Shown here in pieces: positions 17,162 to 25,680 of a DNA stretch of 64,000 nt. Numbering within the stretch: the stretch's first letter is position 1; each line of letters opens with the position of its first letter. A program made the translations under genes and the position numbers. A model generated the notes under the pieces. It was given only the letters and a program-made list of their open reading frames with translations, made no database searches and was not told the origin of the DNA. The stretch comes from Variovorax guangxiensis (GTDB lineage Bacteria; Pseudomonadota; Gammaproteobacteria; Burkholderiales; Burkholderiaceae_C): positions 186,001-250,000 of the forward strand of contig NZ_RXFT01000004.1 of the NCBI RefSeq assembly GCF_003952165.1. The letters are read 5' to 3'.

Positions 17162-18052
17162 TCAGCCAGCTGAACCCTTTTCAGGCAGCAAGGCGTTCAT
17201 GACGAAACGCGTCGGCCCACTGGCGCCCCGGTCGCTGACCGCGAGGCCGAGCTGCCGCCACAGGGCCGGGCTGAGCGGACGCACGGCGATGCGAGGGTCG
17301 CGCGCGCTCTGTTGCGATTCCTCCGGCAGCAGCGCCGCTCCGTAGCCCGCGGCAACCAGCGTTTTGATCGCGTCGTTGTAGTTGAGCTCGATGCGTGGCC
17401 GGCAATGGACGCCAGCCGCGGAGAACCATTCCGCGGTAAGCCTGTAGAGACGCGTGGAGGAGTCGTTCATGATCAACGGCTGCTGGGCCAGCCACTGCGG
17501 AGTCAGCCGCCTCGGTGCCTTCCAGTCCGCCGGCAGGAAGGCGACGACCGCCTCGCGCCGCAGGGGCGTGACATGGACGCCCCGCACGGGCGCCTGCGGC
17601 AGCGCCACGACCGCCAGGTCCAGGCTACCTGCGGCGAGCCGGGCCATGCTTTCGTTGGAGGTCAGCACCTGCACGTTCACGTCGATGCCGGGATGGTTGC
17701 GCGCGAGGCGTCCAAGCGCTGGCGGCAGCAGATGCGCGATGGCACCCGTCGAGGCACCCACCCGCACGCGGCCCGTCTGGCCCGCGAGCTGGCGTCTGAC
17801 GTCCTCCACCGCTTCGTCCGCGTCGGCCAGCAGCCTGCGGGCACGCGCGATGAAGCGCTCTCCCAGGGCGGTTGCCTGCGCGGGCCCCCGTCCTCGAACG
17901 AGCAACTGGCCACCCAGGCGCGACTCCAGCTCGGCGATCTGGACGGTGACCGTAGGTGCCGCCAGGTGAAGGGCGCGTGCGGCGTTGGCCAGGGAGCCGA
18001 GGTCGGCGATGGCGACAAGGGTGCGCAGATGGTCGAGGCTCAGTTCTCGCAT
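17162..18052 (-). CDS. LysR-family regulator divergent from argC-like gene
   Basis: A 296-residue LysR regulator with the DNA-binding domain MRELSLDHLRTLVAIADLGSLANAARALHLAAPTVTVQIAEL and a full effector domain. It is divergent from the argC-like gene across an 82-base gap that is AT-rich for this genome (TTTAACTTTTCTTAATT near 18060), where its operator and the two promoters probably lie. It likely regulates argC and perhaps the dioxygenase/Bug pair beyond. The effector is unknown. Confidence 0.87.
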   Translation of the reverse strand: MRELSLDHLRTLVAIADLGSLANAARALHLAAPTVTVQIAELESRLGGQLLVRGRGPAQATALGERFIARARRLLADADEAVEDVRRQLAGQTGRVRVGASTGAIAHLLPPALGRLARNHPGIDVNVQVLTSNESMARLAAGSLDLAVVALPQAPVRGVHVTPLRREAVVAFLPADWKAPRRLTPQWLAQQPLIMNDSSTRLYRLTAEWFSAAGVHCRPRIELNYNDAIKTLVAAGYGAALLPEESQQSARDPRIAVRPLSPALWRQLGLAVSDRGASGPTRFVMNALLPEKGSAG

Positions 18053-18134
18053 GGCGCAAATTTAACTTTTCTTAATTCCGGGTTCCATATATTTAGCTGG
18101 AGCCATCGAGGTCGGATGCCTACGATCGCGCTCC

Positions 18135-19064
18135 ATGGACCTCAAGATCTTCATCGACGGCGATCAGGGCACCACCGGCCTTGACCTGCAGAACCGGCTC
18201 CGGGGTGGGGAATTCCGCATCCACACATTGCCGGCGAACCTGCGCAAGGACGCGGCTGCCCGACGGGCCGCTCTCAACGAGTGCGACATCGCCATCCTTT
18301 GCCTGCCCGATGCAGCGGCACGCGACGCGGTGGCGATGATCGAGAACCCTTCGGTGCGCGTGATCGACGCCAGCTCTGCCCACCGCACCAGCCCGGGCTG
18401 GGTCTACGGCCTGCCCGAGCTCGATGCACGGCAGGGCGAACGCATCGCCTCGGCGACGCGGGTCACGAATCCGGGCTGCTATCCCACCGCCGCGGTTGCC
18501 CTGCTGCGGCCGTTGACGGATGAGGGCCTTCTGCCCGCCGACTATCCGCTTGTCATCCATGCGGTCTCGGGTTATTCGGGCCAGGGCAGGGCGGGAGCGG
18601 AAGCGCACGAGGCCGGGGCGGCAGCGCATTCGCTGAAGGTCTACGGCCTTGCACTCGAGCACAAGCACGTGGCGGAAATGGAGGCCTACGCCGGCCTGAC
18701 GGCGCGGCCCATCTTCGTGCCGGCCTATGGCAGCTACCGGCAGGGCATCGTGCTCACCATCGGATTGCACGCGCGAATGCTTCCCTCCGGTGTCTCGGGC
18801 ATGCGCATCCACGAATGCCTTGCGCAGCGATACCGCGATGCGGCGCACGTCCACGTGCTGCCGATGTCGTCGGCCGTGCCGATGACCGAGCTCGACCCGC
18901 AGGTCCACAACGGCTCGAACGACATGAGTCTGGCCGTCGCGTGCAATGAGCGCACGGGTCAGATCGTCCTGGGCGCGGTTCTCGATAACCTGGGGAAGGG
19001 GGCCGCGGGCGCGGCAGTGCAGAACCTGCGACTGACGGCGAGCGCTTCACGGCGCACGTCGTGA
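18135..19064 (+). CDS. argC: N-acetyl-gamma-glutamyl-phosphate reductase, type 2
   Basis: A 309-residue AGPR of the short type 2 class. The active-site Cys115 sits in [11 protein letters not shown], the cofactor loop is [11 protein letters not shown] at the N-terminus, and [13 protein letters not shown] and [12 protein letters not shown] follow. The canonical reaction is NADPH reduction of N-acetylglutamyl phosphate to the semialdehyde. Other arginine genes are absent; neighbours are a LysR gene, a 2-oxoglutarate-type dioxygenase and a Bug receptor. It may be a second AGPR or act on a related acyl phosphate. It converges on the dioxygenase gene. Confidence 0.85.
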   Translation: MDLKIFIDGDQGTTGLDLQNRLRGGEFRIHTLPANLRKDAAARRAALNECDIAILCLPDAAARDAVAMIENPSVRVIDASSAHRTSPGWVYGLPELDARQGERIASATRVTNPGCYPTAAVALLRPLTDEGLLPADYPLVIHAVSGYSGQGRAGAEAHEAGAAAHSLKVYGLALEHKHVAEMEAYAGLTARPIFVPAYGSYRQGIVLTIGLHARMLPSGVSGMRIHECLAQRYRDAAHVHVLPMSSAVPMTELDPQVHNGSNDMSLAVACNERTGQIVLGAVLDNLGKGAAGAAVQNLRLTASASRRTS

Positions 19065-19131
19065 ATTCGATGCAGAGCGAACGCTTCCGGACGGGGCCGA
19101 TGTCCGCAACAGAGGCGGACCTGTCTGTTCG

Positions 19132-20079
19132 CTATCGAACCCGCCTCGGAACATCGCCAATGATGGTCGCGCGCATCATGTGGCGTTCCGAGGGGTAGTA
19201 GTCGGACACCGCGTAGTGCTGGACTGCCCGGTTGTCCCAGAAGACGATCGTGTCCGGCTCCCAGTGCACGCGCACCTGGTATTCCGGGATCTTGGCCTGG
19301 CGCACGAGCAGGTCGAACAATTCGCGAATCTGGGTCGGGGTATCCATGCCCCAATCCGAGCCCAGGACTTCCCGGTAGTTGGCGATGTGCGTGGTGTGGA
19401 TTTCGTTCACGTACAGGATCAACTCCCCGGTTTCAGGGTGCGTGACCACCACCGGGTGCTCCACGGCGCGATGCCGGTCCCGATGCGCGGCGCGTTCGTT
19501 CGGATCCATCTTCTTGAACAACGCGACATTGACGTCGTTGACTGCCACCATGCCGTCGATCTTGCGCTTGACCTCCTCCGGCAACCCGGCATAGGCCTGA
19601 ACCATGTTGCAGAAGATGGTGTCCCCTCCAACTTCCGGGCACTTGATGCAACGAAGAATCGAACCCATCGAGGGCTTCTCGTAGAACGCGGTGTCGGAGT
19701 GAAAGAGGTTTTCGGCTCCCTTCTTTTCCCTGGAAGCCTTGAGTTGAACAAGCTCGGGAAAATCCGCGTTGGCGGCCAGCAGCGGATTCTGCGTCTCGAG
19801 ATCGCCGAACTTCCGGGCGAACGCCACATGCTGCGCGGGGGAGACAGGCTGGCGCCGGATGACCAGCACCCGGAAAGCCAGCAGCAGTGCACGAATCCTG
19901 GCGATGCCATCGTCATCGAGATCCGGCAGAAACAGATCCTGCAACTCCAGACCGAGCGACGGGGCCAGTCGACGGGTCTTCCAGCCCGAAGGCAATCCTT
20001 CGAGAGCTTGCTTCATGCCCGGGCTCGATTCGACAGGTGTCCAGCGTGAAGCCATTTCATCGGCAATGTTCAATGACAT
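19132..20079 (-). CDS. TauD/TfdA family Fe(II)/2-oxoglutarate dioxygenase
   Basis: A 315-residue TauD/TfdA enzyme. The iron ligands His127 and Asp129 lie in FHSDTAF, and the distal His plus the 2-oxoglutarate-binding Arg are in the C-terminal AVQHYAVSDYYPSERHMMRATI. I use the ATG at 20079 because GGAG lies seven bases before it; the ATG at 20091 has no site. It likely hydroxylates a small carboxylated or sulfonated substrate. It is the second gene after the Bug receptor (71-base gap) on the minus strand. Substrate unknown. Confidence 0.87.
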   Translation of the reverse strand: MSLNIADEMASRWTPVESSPGMKQALEGLPSGWKTRRLAPSLGLELQDLFLPDLDDDGIARIRALLLAFRVLVIRRQPVSPAQHVAFARKFGDLETQNPLLAANADFPELVQLKASREKKGAENLFHSDTAFYEKPSMGSILRCIKCPEVGGDTIFCNMVQAYAGLPEEVKRKIDGMVAVNDVNVALFKKMDPNERAAHRDRHRAVEHPVVVTHPETGELILYVNEIHTTHIANYREVLGSDWGMDTPTQIRELFDLLVRQAKIPEYQVRVHWEPDTIVFWDNRAVQHYAVSDYYPSERHMMRATIIGDVPRRVR

Positions 20080-20149
20080 TCTTGTCTCCATTCAATTTAT
20101 CGATGCAATTCACGAGCGGAACCTCGGGCCCGGCTCGCACAGCTTTTTC

Positions 20150-21151
20150 CTATTCCGCAGTCACTCCTGAAACCTTGATGAACTCCTGCCAACGCGGAAC
20201 CTCCGCTTCGAGGAACTTGCGGAAATCCGACGGTGATCGAACCGCTTGCCGTCCCCCAACCTGCTCGATCAAGGCCGTGTACTCGTCGGTTTGCAGGATG
20301 GCCTGCACTGCGTTCCAGATCTCCGCGACCTTGTCCGGCGCGACACCGCTGGGCGTCAGCAGGCCGACCCATGGCACGACATCGAATCCCGGAAGCCCCG
20401 ATTCGGCGACCGTGGGAATCGACTCGAGCTTGGGCAGCCGCTTCGCGCTGCTGATGGCCAGAGCCCTGATGCGGCCGCCTTGCAAGAGCGGCGTCGCGGC
20501 AGCCACCCCTTCGAAGGTCACCTGAACCTGGCCTGCGGCAAGGGCCGTCAGCGACGGCGCGGCCCCCTGATAGGGGACGTGCACGAACTTCAGCCTGGTA
20601 CGCCGGATGAACTCCGTCATGGCCAGATGCGAAACGCTCCCCACGCCGGGCGATGAAAAGCTGATCTCCCCCGGATGGCTGTTCGCATAGCTGACCAGCG
20701 ACTCCACCGAATCAATCGGCAGCCTGGAATTGACGAGCAGCAACAGCGGGGTGTCGTAGAGCGTCGCGACCGGCTCGAAGTTCTTCAGGGTGTTGTATCT
20801 CACGGCCTTGAAGAGGATCGGATTGATGACCAGCGCCGAAGATGCCGAGAAGGTCAGCGTGTTCAGGTCGCCGGCCGATCTGGCGACGTTGCCCAGCGCG
20901 ATGCTTCCGCTCTGGCCCGGAACGTTCTCGACGAAGAAATTGCGGTCCAGCTTCCTGCTCAAGGCGGATGCCAGGTACCGCCCCACCGTGTCGACGGATT
21001 GACCCGGTGGATAGCCGATGACGATCCGCGACGAGCGATGGGAAGCGTCGCCCGCCTGCGTCTGCGTCTGTGCTTCGGCCTGGTCGGACATGCCGATGGA
21101 GAGCAGGCCCATGGACGCGGCAATCCACACGAACAGGAATCGAACTTTCAT
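20150..21151 (-). CDS. Bug/TctC family periplasmic solute receptor
   Basis: A 333-residue tricarboxylate-type receptor with a signal peptide (hydrophobic VRFLFVWIAASMGLLSIG, cleavage after AEA). Family text: IVIGYPPGQSVDTVGRYLA, NFFVENVPGQSGSIALGNV, FSSPGVGSVSHLAMTEF and VHVPYQGAAPSLTALAAGQV. It lies upstream of, and probably in one transcript with, the TauD-type dioxygenase, so it may bind the substrate of that enzyme. It is only moderately similar to the receptor at 13095-14081, so they are separate lineages rather than a recent duplication. Confidence 0.88.
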   Translation of the reverse strand: MKVRFLFVWIAASMGLLSIGMSDQAEAQTQTQAGDASHRSSRIVIGYPPGQSVDTVGRYLASALSRKLDRNFFVENVPGQSGSIALGNVARSAGDLNTLTFSASSALVINPILFKAVRYNTLKNFEPVATLYDTPLLLLVNSRLPIDSVESLVSYANSHPGEISFSSPGVGSVSHLAMTEFIRRTRLKFVHVPYQGAAPSLTALAAGQVQVTFEGVAAATPLLQGGRIRALAISSAKRLPKLESIPTVAESGLPGFDVVPWVGLLTPSGVAPDKVAEIWNAVQAILQTDEYTALIEQVGGRQAVRSPSDFRKFLEAEVPRWQEFIKVSGVTAE

Positions 21152-21459
21152 CCGTTGTCTCCATCGTTGTTCTAAGAGATGGCGCCCGAATCACGTGCAC
21201 GCACCGCGTGCGTCTGCGCTCAATTGCCCGAATGGCTTGTCATCGGAACAATCATCGAACCGGGGTGAGGCCTCGTCCAATACCGTTTGGCCGGGCAGAC
21301 ATATGGGAATCGTATGGGTGTGGCCAGCCGCCGAAGCGGCGCCCGCCGCGTTCAGGGCTGCAGATGAGCCAGATCGATCCGAGGAGTCTTCGCTGCTCGC
21401 GCGCCAGCCTGTGGTGTCGCTGCGCAGCCTGGGCGGGTTGGCCCGCGCCGTCCAACTCG
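21152..21459. other. 308-base gap with no gene found
   Basis: Between the Bug receptor start and the dihydrofolate-reductase-like gene. Both flanking genes are on the minus strand. I see no open frame with a family signature, no strong hairpin with a T-tract and no clear promoter; the upstream signals of the Bug receptor gene presumably lie at its left edge. A short AT-rich patch (ACATATGGGAATCGTATGG) at 21299-21317 is the only notable element. Confidence 0.4.
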
Positions 21460-22038
21460 CTACGCGGGCTGCAGCGGCCCGGCGAGCTTGTAGGTATTGA
21501 GAAGGAGGCCGGACGGCGTCGTCTTGGTGCTGGCGAGTTCGAAGGAACACCCCGGCGTCCCCTCGGCGAAGAGGCGTTTGCCCGTGCCCACCAGCACCGG
21601 ATAGACGATCAGCAGGACTTCGTCTGCAAGCCCATGCGCCAGCAGCGCCGAAGTCAGCGTGGAACTGCCCCACAGCACAAGGTTGGGGCCGGCCTGCGAC
21701 TTGATGCGCCGCACGCCCTCGACCAGATCCGGCCCGACGCCTTCGAACGGTCCCCACGCGAGGCTCTCCGGACGATGGGTGACGACGAACTTGGTGGCCG
21801 CATTCAGGCCATCCGCCATCGGGCCGCTGGGCGCCTTCGGCCAGTAGTCCGACCACATGTCGTAGGTGCGCCGGCCCAGCAGCAGATCGAAGCGCCCGCC
21901 GTGCGCGGCAAGCACTTCGTCCCGGCCGGCGGGAGTCCGGTAAGGCACGGTCCAGTCGGCATAGGGGAAGCCGTCCTCGCTGGAGGGCTGGATCACGCCG
22001 TCGAGCGACACGTGCTCCATGAGCTTGAGCTTTCTCAT
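21460..22038 (-). CDS. Dihydrofolate reductase family protein (RibD C-terminal-like)
   Basis: A 192-residue protein of the bacterial bifunctional deaminase-reductase C-terminal/dihydrofolate reductase-like family. Signature parts: MRKLKLMEHVSLDGVIQ at the start, LLLGRRTYDMWSDYWP, LVLWGSSTLTSALLAHGLADEVLLIVYPVLVGTGKRLF, and a C-terminal beta-strand TPSGLLLNTYKL. Such stand-alone proteins bind NADPH but their substrates are largely unknown. The gene is monocistronic at the edge of the accessory stretch. Confidence 0.85.
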   Translation of the reverse strand: MRKLKLMEHVSLDGVIQPSSEDGFPYADWTVPYRTPAGRDEVLAAHGGRFDLLLGRRTYDMWSDYWPKAPSGPMADGLNAATKFVVTHRPESLAWGPFEGVGPDLVEGVRRIKSQAGPNLVLWGSSTLTSALLAHGLADEVLLIVYPVLVGTGKRLFAEGTPGCSFELASTKTTPSGLLLNTYKLAGPLQPA

Positions 22039-22181
22039 CCGGGTCTCCGTGTTTGACTGTTGGGGTTGGCAGGACGGAATGAAGGAGCAACTCAGCCTTC
22101 AACTGAGCCGTTCGTTGTTCGGTTGCTCGTGAAACTCATTGACGGATTCTGAGTAGATCGATCAATGCTTGGTAGATCGGT

Positions 22182-23546
22182 CTAGAAATTCCCGCTTCTC
22201 ATTCGAGCAACCTCGTCAACAACCAACTGCATCGGCAAGTCGAAGAAATCGAAAAGTGCATAGAGTGGGCGCAGCAATGGATGAATGATCTCTGGCAGAT
22301 TGGCTTCAATCGAGTGGGTTTCGACATGCGTTGAAAGCGTGATGGCATCTTGGTGAGCAACACGGCCTTCGCGAATATTGCGGCGACCTGTAACGCTTGC
22401 CAATGATCGACCGGATAGACCTGAGTAGTGGGCAACGAACCTGATCGTGGTCGGTCCGTCGAAAAGATTACCGGCAAGACTGCGTGCATGTAGCAACGTT
22501 TCGCCTATTCGCCATACAGGCAGAGTGACATCAAAGACAGTTGCAGGGGGGGCTGGCGCACGCCCTGTCCCTAGCACCTCCTCTCCATCCTCTTGGTATC
22601 CGCGCAGTAGGAATGCCAATCCGTCCGGATGAACTCGCCAAAAATCGGAGTGGGCGGCATCACGTTGTTCCACCGGTGTGTGCGGATCGCCACCCAACCA
22701 GCACTCAATTGTGTTATTGAACAAATAGGGCTCTATTCCAGCGCGCGTTGGGTACCAAAATGGAGGCCAACCTGTATGTCGAACAACACTGGCTCTGAGT
22801 ACCTCTGGCAGGTTCTCGATTGCAATCTGTCGGCTCTCTCCGGTTATTTCGTACGCCATGTAGAAGTAGCCATGTGGCATTCGGGGGGGAGCACCCGTGG
22901 GAATTCGCGCAATAAGGTTTGTCCATCGTTCGAGGCTCGACCCCACCCATTCATCAAGCCGTGCTGGAGCGGCGGGTTGCTCGACCTGTGGAACTACGCC
23001 GGTAATCAGATCCCTTATCTGATCGAACATCTCGTCACGCCGGTTTCGCAGGCAGCGATTCAGAAGGTCGTCCCAGTCTTGCGCACTTTGTGGTGTCTCA
23101 CTCCTCGGACCAGGTTTGCGGACATAGATCGCGTTGTTCGAGACGGTATTTCCATTCGGGCCAGCCCTCCTGGCGCGAATTGGCATTCGATGTCCTCCAG
23201 GAACAACGACTATGGGAAAGAGAGAGCCGACCGGGTTCGCGATTAGGTGTACGGCGCAATGAAATGGTGGATCGGCGTAGTTGTGGACGATGCCGTTAAC
23301 TAGATCTTGCGAATAGCCGTCGAGCGTGGCAGGTCGCCCTTGTGCCTCTACGATGCCACCGGCAGTCTCGATGAGGCCTAAGACAATGAAACCCCCACCG
23401 TGATTCGCGAGGGCTAGCACAGCTTTCGCGAATGTCGCCTTATCTTCGTTCGAAGCCTGCAGGTCAAGCCAATTTTTTATCTCACAATCAAGATCTTCCC
23501 TAGGTTCAACCAAAAGGTCGGCGAGGCGTTCGCGTGAAGTTGCCAT
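22182..23546 (-). CDS. AlbA_2 (Schlafen-type) domain protein
   Basis: A 454-residue protein whose first 130 residues are an AlbA_2 putative nucleic-acid-binding domain: EIKNWLDL (Glu22, Lys24) and KATFAKAVLALANHGGGFIVLGL, where Asn48 and the GGG are characteristic. The remaining 320 residues are a mixed alpha/beta region that I do not recognise. The start is ATG 23546; a longer frame to 23807 has no supporting site. Base composition is clearly AT-richer than the surrounding chromosome, indicating acquisition. AlbA_2 proteins are frequent in genomic islands and in some anti-phage loci, but nothing here proves a defence role. Confidence 0.75.
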   Translation of the reverse strand: MATSRERLADLLVEPREDLDCEIKNWLDLQASNEDKATFAKAVLALANHGGGFIVLGLIETAGGIVEAQGRPATLDGYSQDLVNGIVHNYADPPFHCAVHLIANPVGSLFPIVVVPGGHRMPIRARRAGPNGNTVSNNAIYVRKPGPRSETPQSAQDWDDLLNRCLRNRRDEMFDQIRDLITGVVPQVEQPAAPARLDEWVGSSLERWTNLIARIPTGAPPRMPHGYFYMAYEITGESRQIAIENLPEVLRASVVRHTGWPPFWYPTRAGIEPYLFNNTIECWLGGDPHTPVEQRDAAHSDFWRVHPDGLAFLLRGYQEDGEEVLGTGRAPAPPATVFDVTLPVWRIGETLLHARSLAGNLFDGPTTIRFVAHYSGLSGRSLASVTGRRNIREGRVAHQDAITLSTHVETHSIEANLPEIIHPLLRPLYALFDFFDLPMQLVVDEVARMRSGNF

Positions 23547-23793
23547 TGAGAAATGCCTGTTCAAAGAGAGTGTGAGGAGCCTCGTCAGGATATGACATCG
23601 CAGATTCAGATTGAAGTGAGTAAAGCCTCTCTCGTTGAAATACTTCATTTGCCTGCGGCGCGGTAGAAGCAAGGCTTCAGCGGCCTGCACATGGCTAGCT
23701 GTATCGCCGTTGCGCTTGGACGGTCGTGTCTTAGTTGACGTGGTTCGTCGATTTATCCATCGACTCAACAGCAATTGCATTGACCTCCCAAAC

Positions 23794-23823
23794 TTGACTG
23801 TTTCCATCGACAGCGCTTACATT
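23794..23823 (+). promoter_or_regulatory. Sigma-70 type promoter of the C4-like RNA
   Basis: TTGACT at 23794-23799 followed after 17-18 bases by TTACAT/TACATT at 23817-23823. It is one of the best promoter matches in the window and lies directly ahead of the structured RNA, with the expected start near 23829. Confidence 0.6.
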
Positions 23824-23828
23824 GCCCC

Positions 23829-23915
23829 CGCCTCGTGATGAGCGGGGCCGGGTTTGACAGCCCGCCGACATCCTGCGACGAGAGCCGCAGCCACCGCACT
23901 GGTCTGCGGCTTTTT
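23829..23915 (+). ncRNA. C4-type antisense RNA
   Basis: A compact structured element: an 8-bp hairpin (23826-23847, one bulge); a 4-bp stem CGGG/CCCG (23849-23864) presenting the 8-base loop TTTGACAG; a single-stranded CGACATCCTGCG; and an 11-bp terminator hairpin (AGCCGCAG/CTGCGGCT plus CCA/TGG) followed by TTTTT at 23911-23915. The loop and the single-stranded segment are both complementary to the downstream leader (CTGTCAA at 23990-23996 and AGGATGTC at 23977-23984). That is the layout of the C4 RNA of phages P1/P7 and the CI RNA of P4, which silence the ORF downstream on the same transcript. Assignment is by structure and complementarity, not by a database match. Confidence 0.7.
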
Positions 23916-23975
23916 CGTTTGCGCCTAATTTTTAGGCGGCTCGAACGGGAGGGCTCGCGCCCTGCCGGTTTCCGC

Positions 23976-24066
23976 AAGGATGTCCCGGTCTGTCAACCCG
24001 TTCGAGCTGCCGCCCTCGTTTGACAGCGGGTGCGTCGGTTTCTGCAAATCGACATCCTTGGGAGGC
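23976..24066 (+). promoter_or_regulatory. Switchable leader (C4 target) before the small ORF
   Basis: Segment B (AAGGATGTC at 23976-23984 and CTGTCAA at 23990-23996) can pair with the C4 RNA, or with a second copy of the C4 sequence just before the gene: TTGACAG at 24020-24026 and GACATCCTT at 24051-24059. The second copy abuts the ribosome site GGGAGG at 24060-24065. Segment B also contains the upstream in-frame ATG at 23980. The two pairings are mutually exclusive, so the leader can act as a switch. Confidence 0.65.
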
Positions 24067-24072
24067 CCACTC

Positions 24073-24432
24073 ATGGCCAATGCTTCTTCAAACGACGCGG
24101 CAAGCGCCGACGCTCGCTGCACTTGCACGCCTTATCGCCCCGACGCCCAGTTCAAGCCTTTCGAATGGGTTCAGGGCGACCGGCTCGGCGATTCTTCGCA
24201 ACAAAGCCAGGCCGCATTCCTCAACGATGCCCGCGACGTGGTGCAGGGCGCGCAGACGCTGGTGCAACTGCTCGGCTGGGACGAAGACCGGCGCGATGCC
24301 GCTTCGTCCGACGCAGACCCCGCGCCACTCTTCGATGCCTGCCATCGCAACTCGCTGCAGCGGCTGCTCTCGGCGACGCTGGGACTTCTTCATGCTCGGA
24401 TCGAAGTCCAGTGCGAGGCGCTGACGGGGTAG
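24073..24432 (+). CDS. Small protein under C4-like RNA control
   Basis: A 119-residue acidic helical protein. The ATG at 24073 follows a strong GGGAGG site. An in-frame ATG at 23980 would give a 150-residue form and lies inside the C4 target, so two products are possible; in phage P1 the C4-controlled icd and ant frames overlap in the same way. Features: CTCTPYRPDAQFKPFEWVQGD near the start, then two helices (FLNDARDVVQGAQTLVQLLGW and NSLQRLLSATLGLLHARIEV). No family is recognised; it faintly resembles the small DUF3077-type proteins of Pseudomonas in its helix layout. Confidence 0.65.
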   Translation: MANASSNDAASADARCTCTPYRPDAQFKPFEWVQGDRLGDSSQQSQAAFLNDARDVVQGAQTLVQLLGWDEDRRDAASSDADPAPLFDACHRNSLQRLLSATLGLLHARIEVQCEALTG

Positions 24433-24441
24433 AGCGCTTTC

Positions 24442-24858
24442 TTATTTGCCCGGCGGCATCTTCTCGAACTTGACCAGCTCCGGGTCGAGAACGTCCCATG
24501 CATGCCCCCGCACGCCGTACGTGACCGCCTGCGGCCTGAACCGGCCCGGGTCGTCGAGGCTCGCTGCATGCACGGTGATGACGTCCGGCATCGCCGCATA
24601 GGTCATGTAGACGGGCGAGCCGCAGGTGGGGCAGAACGCGCGGGTCTTGACGTTGCCGCTGTCGCCGACCATGTCCCACAGCGTGGCGTTGCCGGTCTGC
24701 TTCGCGCCGCCGCGCGGAAAGCTCAGGTACGAGCCGTGGCCGGTGCCGCTCTTGTGCTGGCAGTCGAGGCACTGGCAGTGGTTCTGGAAAATCGGCTCGG
24801 CCGGGATGTCGTAGCGGATCGCGCCGCATGCGCAGCCGCCGGTGTAGGAGGAGTTCAT
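24442..24858 (-). CDS. GFA family protein (CENP-V/Gfa zinc fold)
   Basis: A 138-residue protein with the glutathione-dependent formaldehyde-activating (GFA/CENP-V) fold. Zinc cysteines are visible: Cys9 and Cys11 in GGCACGAIRY, Cys28, Cys30 and Cys33 in NHCQCLDC, and a further pair in FCPTCGSPVY. The ATG at 24858 follows AAGGA and begins the domain; the longer upstream frame is not needed. Most stand-alone members have no known activity. It converges with the C4-controlled ORF, with nine bases between the ends. Confidence 0.87.
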   Translation of the reverse strand: MNSSYTGGCACGAIRYDIPAEPIFQNHCQCLDCQHKSGTGHGSYLSFPRGGAKQTGNATLWDMVGDSGNVKTRAFCPTCGSPVYMTYAAMPDVITVHAASLDDPGRFRPQAVTYGVRGHAWDVLDPELVKFEKMPPGK

Positions 24859-25134
24859 TTGTCTTGTCCTTTCGAGGTTGCCTGGACAGCGAGAGCTGGC
24901 GGCAGGCAACGAATTTATTTGGACAAGGGCAGGGCGGGCGAGTAACAAGTTCGTCGCGAATGGGCGCCGCCCCGGGGCTCAGGCTTCCTCCTCATTGTCA
25001 GCACGACGCGCTTCAACTTGCGCAAAAACACACGTTGTGGGGGTGCGAGGGCTTTGGGCTGGCTGGCGGCACATGCCCGAATCGATACCATGCGCCGGGC
25101 ATCGCCAGGGTATCTGGCCAATCAAGGGAGGACA

Positions 25135-25680
25135 ATGTCAACAGACATGAATACAGTTGGGCGTGCACAGCACTCGGAGCCAACCTTCACGCTCTATGGA
25201 CGGATCGCTGCGACGTATGCGGGGTACATCGGGCGTCCCTACGCCGATCTGCATTTGTCGCTCATCATTGACGATGCCTACAACGGCATCACTGTGATCG
25301 ATGGACAGCCGACCTTCGGGGAAGCAGGTTTGCACAATCTCTTGCGCATCAGGACCAACATCTACACCAACGAGTTGCCCGGCGGGGTGATCGTCAAGAT
25401 TCCGCTCGATCCGCCGGCCGGGATGAGTCGCGAGACCTTCGCGCGTGAGTTGGTGATTCGTGCCACCAACTTTGCAAGCTATGTCTCACCCTATCGTCCT
25501 CCGGCCAAGCTGCGGGGCGACAAGATGAATCCCGGCGAATACAACAGCAGCTCGTACTTGGCTGCGCTCCTCAAAAGCGTGATGGGTTACGTGCCGGCGG
25601 TCCATGTGGTCGGCTACCAAACACCCGGGTGGGAGCAACCCATGCCATTGCATTTCTTCAAGGGCGAGGCGCTGCGATGA
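25135..25680 (+). CDS. Unknown protein with papain-like C-terminal motif
   Basis: A 181-residue protein without a signal peptide. The start at 25135 follows GGGAGGA. The first half contains LYGRIAATYAGYIGRPYADLHLSLIIDD; the C-terminal part contains NPGEYNSSSYLAALLKSVMG followed by PGWEQPMPL. That arrangement resembles predicted papain/NlpC-like hydrolase domains with an NSNSF-type motif found at the ends of polymorphic toxins and in some phage and T6SS-linked proteins. This is a resemblance only. Its stop overlaps the start of a small membrane protein (ATGA), so the two are coupled. Confidence 0.6.
   Translation: MSTDMNTVGRAQHSEPTFTLYGRIAATYAGYIGRPYADLHLSLIIDDAYNGITVIDGQPTFGEAGLHNLLRIRTNIYTNELPGGVIVKIPLDPPAGMSRETFARELVIRATNFASYVSPYRPPAKLRGDKMNPGEYNSSSYLAALLKSVMGYVPAVHVVGYQTPGWEQPMPLHFFKGEALR

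Noticed and set aside
20080-20091. ATG 20091 as the dioxygenase start
   Set aside because: GGAG lies between 20091 and 20079 and serves the second ATG.
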